The notes under the pieces: generated by a model
Seen by the model: the letters and a program-made list of their open reading frames with translations, nothing else
What the model was told of the DNA's origin: nothing
Databases searched by the model: none
Shown: piece by piece, positions 8,746 through 12,427 of the stretch
Numbering within the stretch: position 1 is the first letter of the stretch
Layout of the letters: each line of letters opens with the position of its first letter
NCBI GenBank assembly: GCA_014084085.1
Contig: NPFB01000154.1
Span: forward strand, 146,353 to 158,779
DNA length: 12,427 nt
Reading direction: 5' to 3'
Source: Hondaea fermentalgiana
Taxonomy: Eukaryota; Sar; Bigyra; Thraustochytrida; Thraustochytriidae
Position numbers and translations under genes: made by a program

Positions 8746-8759
8746 GTATTATTTAATAC
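8746..8759 (-). promoter_or_regulatory. AT-rich palindrome, candidate core promoter element
   Basis: GTATTA-TT-TAATAC is a perfect inverted repeat (6-bp arms, 2-bp loop) and is an AT island in very GC-rich DNA. On the minus strand it reads ATTAAATAAT, a TATA-like sequence about 226 bases upstream of the SET start codon. A role as a TATA element or transcription-factor site is inference. Confidence 0.35.
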
Positions 8760-9024
8760 TCCGTCCCGGCCGGAGTCCGCGTCCTCGCAGCGGCGAGCTC
8801 TCTCGCCGCCGTCGAGGAGATCTGCGCGCCGAGTCTTGATGCCCCGTCTTCCCTTTCTCCCTCCCTCTCGCGCATTCGCAGTCGCTCACCCCGCGAGCAC
8901 GTGCTGTATGAGGCATGCACGCACCTTCGTCCCAGCGCGTCCCAGGTCTACTAAGAGAAGTGACGCAGGCCGCCCTCCCTTCGCGCCCGCGCTCGCGCGA
9001 GGAAAACACGCCAGCAATCAAGGA

Positions 9025-9048
9025 AAGCGAGCAAGCGAGCAAGCGAGC
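9025..9048. repeat. AAGCGAGC x3 tandem repeat
   Basis: There are three perfect head-to-tail copies of the octamer in the divergent intergenic region. A short (GACGC)3 run follows at about 9109-9123. No function is apparent. Confidence 0.85.
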
Positions 9049-9211
9049 CGCGAACGACGCCGAGGCCGCGCGCGCGGGTTTCGCCGCGCGCGCAGACGCT
9101 TTACGCGCGACGCGACGCGACGCAAGGCCGCCTTCGTACGTACCCGCGCAGCCTGACTCTTCTTCTGCCATTGTGTCAACCTGGTCCCTCGCTGCACGTG
9201 CCCTTGAGCAT

Positions 9212-9239
9212 CTGCAGCTGCAGCTGCAGCTGCAGCTGC
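9212..9239. repeat. (CTGCAG)4 self-complementary hexamer run
   Basis: There are four copies of the palindromic hexamer CTGCAG plus CTGC. Because the unit is its own reverse complement, the run can fold into a hairpin on either strand. It lies about 385 bases upstream of the IMP1 start. Confidence 0.9.
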
Positions 9240-9623
9240 TGTCGCCCTCGCCCCCAAACCGCGCCGGCGTGCAGACCTGCGTCCCATTCCTCCCCCCCTC
9301 CTCCGCTCGCCTTCGCCCGCCCGCCTCGGCCCCCGCGCGGCGCGTGCAGCGGCCGCGACTCGCTGCTCGATCGCCTGCTCGCTCTGCTCGATTTCCCGGG
9401 GCCCCGGCGGGGTTTCTCGCCCGCCGCGGCGGGAAGTCCGGACGCAGACGCAAGCAGCAGCGAGACAGACACGCGGGCGCGCCGCGGCGGCAGAAGCCGA
9501 ACGCGGCACGCCGCGGCGAGCAGCGCGGGCAGCGCAGAGCGCGGCGGCGCGCGGAGAGGCCGGCGCGGAGAGACGCCGGGGGAGGAGGAGGAAGAGCGGA
9601 AGACGCGGGCGCAGACGCAGGAA

Positions 9624-10265
9624 ATGATGCGCGTCGCGCGCGCGAGGCGCAGGTGGGCGGCGTCGGCGGCGGCGGCGGGGAGCGCGGCGGCGGCGTGCGC
9701 GGCGGCGTGGACGCAGGTGGACGTGCTGCGGTGCGAGGGCCCCTCCATGGTGCCCACGATCAACGAGAGCGGAGACCACGTGCTCGTCGAGAGACTCTCG
9801 CCGAGGCTCGTCGCCTGCCGCAAGGGCGACCTCGTCATCGCGCAGCCGCCGGGAGAACCGCACGGCGTGGTCTGTAAACGCGTCGTCGGCGTCGCAGGCG
9901 ACCTCGTGCGCGCAGGCAATGCCCCATCGTTGTCCAATGCACCACTCGCTGCTGCTGCTGCTGCTGCTACTGATGCCGGCGACGAAACGCCCCTTGCCAG
10001 ATCCATGCCCCTTGGAGCGGTACAGACCATGACGCTTCACACTGCATTCGCTGCGCCGGCAGCTCATGCCGCCGCGCCCGAGGACGACATCGAGGGCGAG
10101 GAAGAGCACTATGTACGTGTGCCAGCCGGCTGCGTCTGGCTTGAGGGCGATAACAAGGAGGCGTCTTCGGATTCCAGGCTGTACGGACCGGTCCCAGCGA
10201 TTGCGGTCAAGGCGCGCGTCGTGGCGCGGGTTTGGCCCCTCTCCCAGTTCTCCTTCTTGCGATGA
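9624..10265 (+). CDS. IMP1: Mitochondrial inner membrane protease subunit 1 (S26 signal peptidase)
   Basis: IMP1 cleaves sorting signals from proteins delivered to the mitochondrial intermembrane space, usually as a heterodimer with IMP2. The 213-residue protein begins with an Arg-rich then Ala-rich hydrophobic segment (about 3-28), suited to mitochondrial targeting and a membrane anchor. The catalytic Ser is in CEGPSMVPT (Ser41) and the general-base Lys is in CKRVVGVAGD (Lys85). The C-terminal box VPAGCVWLEGDN (166-177), DSRLYGPVP (183-191) and the ending WPLSQFSFLR match IMP1 rather than IMP2. Between Lys85 and the C-terminal box lies a low-complexity insertion (about 95-162), Ala-rich then acidic, including a GCT triplet run. 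It makes the protein longer than the roughly 165 residues of animal homologues. The frame stays open upstream to an ATG at 9171, but that extension is repeat-derived and compositionally odd. ATG 9624 (or 9627) directly precedes the anchor. Confidence 0.9.
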   Translation: MMRVARARRRWAASAAAAGSAAAACAAAWTQVDVLRCEGPSMVPTINESGDHVLVERLSPRLVACRKGDLVIAQPPGEPHGVVCKRVVGVAGDLVRAGNAPSLSNAPLAAAAAAATDAGDETPLARSMPLGAVQTMTLHTAFAAPAAHAAAPEDDIEGEEEHYVRVPAGCVWLEGDNKEASSDSRLYGPVPAIAVKARVVARVWPLSQFSFLR

Positions 10266-10758
10266 GTCTGCATCGCCTGCAACGTCATGCACGAGGCTGC
10301 TTCATTTTTGACAATGCTGCTGCACTTTTCGATTTGAGCAAGCGAAACGACGTCCGGGTTGGCCCTGACGGCTGTTGGCTTGCGGCTGACGTGCGTACGA
10401 TGCGCGCCCACGAATCGATCGCCAAAAGACTGATGCCTCTTATTCCTCCTCTCATTCCAACTTCCGTCCGTTCGTAAGCCTTAAAAGCGACTTCACGAAC
10501 ACGGTACTCGAGCCCGACTCGCCAACCTTTTGCTCCGGGGTTTTGCCTTGGCGGCCACAACATCGAATGATTTGGTTGGCACCTCAAGCATCTTATACAT
10601 AACATGGTTTTCATCTCATCTCGCTGTCCAAAAAGTCAGCCAGACAGCAAACAACGATGAATAACTTCTCCTAAAAGTAATCTACCTGCCAGTGCTTCAT
10701 CTCCTTGGTCCCAATTTTTCAAGCAAGCAAGCAAGGTATTGGTGACTTGGGTTGATCC

Positions 10759-10803
10759 AAAAATCAGCCAAAAGCATCGGCCAAAAGCGACCAAAAAAAA
10801 AAA
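10759..10803. other. Phased A-tracts, possible bent DNA
   Basis: Four A-runs begin at 10759 (5 A), 10770 (4 A), 10783 (4 A) and 10793 (11 A), each preceded by CC. Starts are 11, 13 and 10 bases apart, close to the helical repeat. A-tracts phased this way tend to curve DNA in one direction. The group sits about 180 bases upstream of the transposase start codon. Confidence 0.5.
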
Positions 10804-10927
10804 TGCAAATTCCGAGTCGCCGACGGCAAGACGCAGTCGCTGGTGGCTGGACGTGGCGCGCAAGCGTAGCCAGGTTAGGCGCTCGTGCACCGCGCGTGCG
10901 TGGAGGCATCCTTCAGAGAGCAAGGCG

Positions 10928-10934
10928 TTAAATA
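10928..10934 (+). promoter_or_regulatory. TATA-like element before transposase gene
   Basis: TTAAATA lies 49 bases upstream of the ATG at 10983, in otherwise GC-rich sequence. Position and sequence suit a core promoter TATA element with a short 5' UTR. This is inferred from sequence and spacing only. Confidence 0.35.
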
Positions 10935-10982
10935 GCCCGGCCCAGACGGGCAGGCTTCTTCTTTACGCAGTGCGCCCCAGAC

Positions 10983-12407
10983 ATGGACGATGAAAGTGGA
11001 GGTGGCTCGCGTGGTGGCGCAGGCGCCCCGGTCGCGCCGCGAGGCGAGGGGCGCGCCGAGCCCGCGCAAAGGGCGGACGCGGGGGCGCAAGACGTGGTCT
11101 CCCAGCCCAGGAATCGCCTCGCCAGACCTCGAGCTCCAGCAAATGATGATGACGGCAAGACCAAGAAACGACAAAGACGAACCTACTCGCGTGAGGAAAG
11201 GGAGCTTGTCATCAAGGCTGATGCAGAGGGCGGGCGCATTAGCCGTCTAGAAGCCGCAGCGCGCATCGGTATGCCCATCAAAACCGCAGATAACCTCATT
11301 GCGCGGTACGAAAGTCAAGGGCGTGTGTCCGTGGACCTTCGGGGCAAGAATGGTGGCCACCAGGTGAAAATGGAGCCCTTTCAAGGCCTGCTCGTCCTCG
11401 ATCGCCTCCATCTCAGTTCGGGACTCATGCTCAGACAACTTCAGCTCTACCTGAACGCAGAGACATTGCGAATTCTGCTCTTGCGAAAGGGCGCCGCCCT
11501 TTCCGCCGAGGAGCGTCTTGTCGGCGGCCCCTTGGACGAGAAGCGGTTTTTAAGAAGCAATCCCGAAGTGGCCGAAATGTATCGTTCAAACATCATCATG
11601 AGCCCGCAGACCGTCGGGAATTGGCTGAGTCGCGTATTTTCCACCAAACGACACGTGCTCTTGACGGGGGCCGACGGCGCAAGCAAAGCTAACGAGCCAA
11701 GCATTCGACGTCAACGCTTCAAGTTCGCACGAGCACTACGAAGTACTCTGCTTGAGGAGGACCGGGGCGAGGCGGCCAAATCCTTTCTCATCTTCATTGA
11801 TGATGCTCTTATCGAGAGCATCGACTATCGCACAAGATTGAGCAAGCTCGCTGGAACAGGAGTTCAAGCCCGCGATGGCGAGGAGCAAGTGGCCGCTGTG
11901 GCCCCGCCACCCGGCGGCGTGCACAGCGGCGGCCTACGTTCGGACCGCGTGGTCTTGCGCATGCAGGCGGCCCTGGCGGTGAACCCCAAGCTAGGCGTCT
12001 TGCACAGTGCGCTGTACAACGCAGACAATCTCGTCCAGGTAGAGCCAGAGGGCGGGGCGACATCCATGTACCGAGACTCGTGGCACGCGGGTCCGTTTTG
12101 CGAATTTCTCGACGATGTGCTGCAAAGCATTCACAAGCGCCGGTACACGCTTGCGGGCAAGAGGGTGTTCCTGGTTCTCGACGCCGCCCACGAGCACGGC
12201 CTCGAGTGCTCGACCGCGAGTCTGGTGCGAGGGCTGCCATCGTTTGCACGCACAAAGGAGGCCCTCGCGCATTTAGACGGAGAGCTTCGCATCCTGGAGA
12301 TGCCACCGTGCTCTCCGCAGCTCAACCTTGCCGGGTACTGCCTGCGCAGTCTGCGCGACCTTGCGAACGCAGAGCGCGCCACGCACCGTTCTTCGTGCTC
12401 CTATTGA
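10983..12407 (+). CDS. Tc1/mariner-IS630-type DDE transposase with degenerate catalytic triad
   Basis: DDE transposases cut and rejoin transposon ends using three acidic residues. This 474-residue protein has a disordered Gly/Ala/Arg-rich N-terminus (1-57). A basic helix-turn-helix region follows (about 63-113), with a homeodomain-like pattern (YSREERELVIKAD, ISRLEAAARIGM), then a second, longer DNA-binding part with MSPQTVGNWLSR (206-217). The catalytic core comes next: LIFIDDALIE holds the first Asp (D273), VFLVLDAAHEH the second (D400), and MPPCSPQLNLAGYCLRSLRD (440-459) the third motif. The family pattern there is SP.LNP-I-E; here the acidic position is Gly451. The D400-to-third-site spacing (50 residues between) is longer than the 34 typical of Tc1/mariner. 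The start has G at -3 and +4. The frame is intact to a TGA stop 20 bases before the window end; no terminal inverted repeats are seen. It could be a decayed element, a domesticated gene or a variant family. Confidence 0.75.
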   Translation: MDDESGGGSRGGAGAPVAPRGEGRAEPAQRADAGAQDVVSQPRNRLARPRAPANDDDGKTKKRQRRTYSREERELVIKADAEGGRISRLEAAARIGMPIKTADNLIARYESQGRVSVDLRGKNGGHQVKMEPFQGLLVLDRLHLSSGLMLRQLQLYLNAETLRILLLRKGAALSAEERLVGGPLDEKRFLRSNPEVAEMYRSNIIMSPQTVGNWLSRVFSTKRHVLLTGADGASKANEPSIRRQRFKFARALRSTLLEEDRGEAAKSFLIFIDDALIESIDYRTRLSKLAGTGVQARDGEEQVAAVAPPPGGVHSGGLRSDRVVLRMQAALAVNPKLGVLHSALYNADNLVQVEPEGGATSMYRDSWHAGPFCEFLDDVLQSIHKRRYTLAGKRVFLVLDAAHEHGLECSTASLVRGLPSFARTKEALAHLDGELRILEMPPCSPQLNLAGYCLRSLRDLANAERATHRSSCSY

Positions 12408-12427
12408 TTAGCTAGCTGCCTTTTTAT

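Larger units (their letters stand above)
8521..9623. other. Divergent intergenic region (SET gene / IMP1 gene)
   Basis: About 1.1 kb lies between two genes that point away from each other, so it should hold both promoters and 5' UTRs. It contains a 62-bp alternating purine-pyrimidine tract, an AT-rich palindrome, three AAGCGAGC copies, a (GACGC) run and a (CTGCAG) run. Open frames on both strands here translate to Arg/Ala/Pro/Ser-rich sequence with repeat-derived runs and no domain, so I call no gene. Confidence 0.6.
10266..10982. other. Intergenic region, IMP1 3' flank to transposase gene
   Basis: This 717-bp stretch has no supported gene. Its middle is distinctly more AT-rich than the coding DNA. 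It holds (CAAG)4 at 10720-10735, a group of A-tracts at 10759-10803 and a TATA-like site near 10928. I looked for a left terminal inverted repeat matching the DNA just after the transposase stop codon and found none, but only about 20 bases of that right flank are available. Confidence 0.55.

Noticed and set aside
8734..9156. Plus-strand open frame of 140 codons in the divergent intergenic region
   Set aside because: Arg/Ala-rich composition with repeat-derived segments (the AAGCGAGC repeat) and no recognisable domain; it overlaps other equally poor frames on both strands.
9171..9623. Upstream in-frame extension of IMP1 starting at 9171
   Set aside because: It would add about 150 residues coded by simple repeats (Cys-Ser runs, Arg/Pro-rich sequence) before the membrane anchor; no IMP1 has such an extension and ATG 9624 fits the family start.
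9018..10292. Minus-strand open frame of 424 codons opposite IMP1
   Set aside because: Antisense to a gene with a complete catalytic motif set; Arg/Ala-rich and without domains.
10232..10477. Small plus-strand frame overlapping the IMP1 stop codon
   Set aside because: It overlaps the conserved C-terminus of IMP1 in another frame and shows no domain or coding features.
10440..12427. Terminal inverted repeats of a transposon around the DDE gene
   Set aside because: The available bases after the stop codon (12408-12427) have no reverse-complement match that I could find in 10440-10982; the right end may lie beyond the window, so no element boundary is called.
1..12427. tRNA, rRNA, CRISPR array or bacterial operon signals
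   Set aside because: Visual search found no cloverleaf with T-loop signature, no spaced direct repeats of CRISPR type and no bacterial gene organisation; the gene set is eukaryotic.

Overview
The window looks like a GC-rich, gene-dense nuclear segment of a microbial eukaryote. All five protein genes recognised are eukaryotic in type: a Sin3-like PAH co-regulator, a SCAMP, a SETD3/LSMT-type SET protein, a mitochondrial IMP1 protease and a protist-type DDE transposase. None needs an intron, each start has a purine at -3, and intergenic DNA is full of short simple repeats. This would suit an intron-poor protist such as a thraustochytrid (Labyrinthulea). That placement is inference from style and gene content, not a sequence match.

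Layout: 1-439 is non-coding and holds an in-register array of 24 pentamers (261-380). 440-5728 (+) is one 1762-residue glutamine-rich nuclear protein with a WW-like element, an HMG-box-like segment and a C-terminal PAH domain. 5729-5873 is a short convergent spacer with a pyrimidine tract. 5874-6830 (-) encodes a SCAMP with N-terminal NPF/DPF motifs. 6831-7263 carries two G-N-GGC pentamer blocks and a (CTTTG)5. 7264-8520 (-) encodes a SET-domain lysine/histidine methyltransferase-like protein. 8521-9623 is a divergent intergenic region with a perfect 62-bp alternating purine-pyrimidine tract, an AT-rich palindrome and several short tandem repeats. 9624-10265 (+) encodes the IMP1 subunit of the mitochondrial inner-membrane peptidase, with an insertion. 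10266-10982 is non-coding with phased A-tracts and a TATA-like site. 10983-12407 (+) encodes an intact-length Tc1/mariner-IS630-type transposase in which the third catalytic acidic residue appears to be glycine.

The genes are not an operon or an obvious pathway; they are ordinary neighbours with unrelated roles in transcription control, membrane traffic, protein methylation, mitochondrial protein maturation and transposition. The most unusual items are the domain architecture of the 1762-residue protein, the pentamer arrays beside gene starts, the Z-DNA-prone tract just upstream of the SET gene, and the transposase with a broken catalytic triad but an open reading frame.
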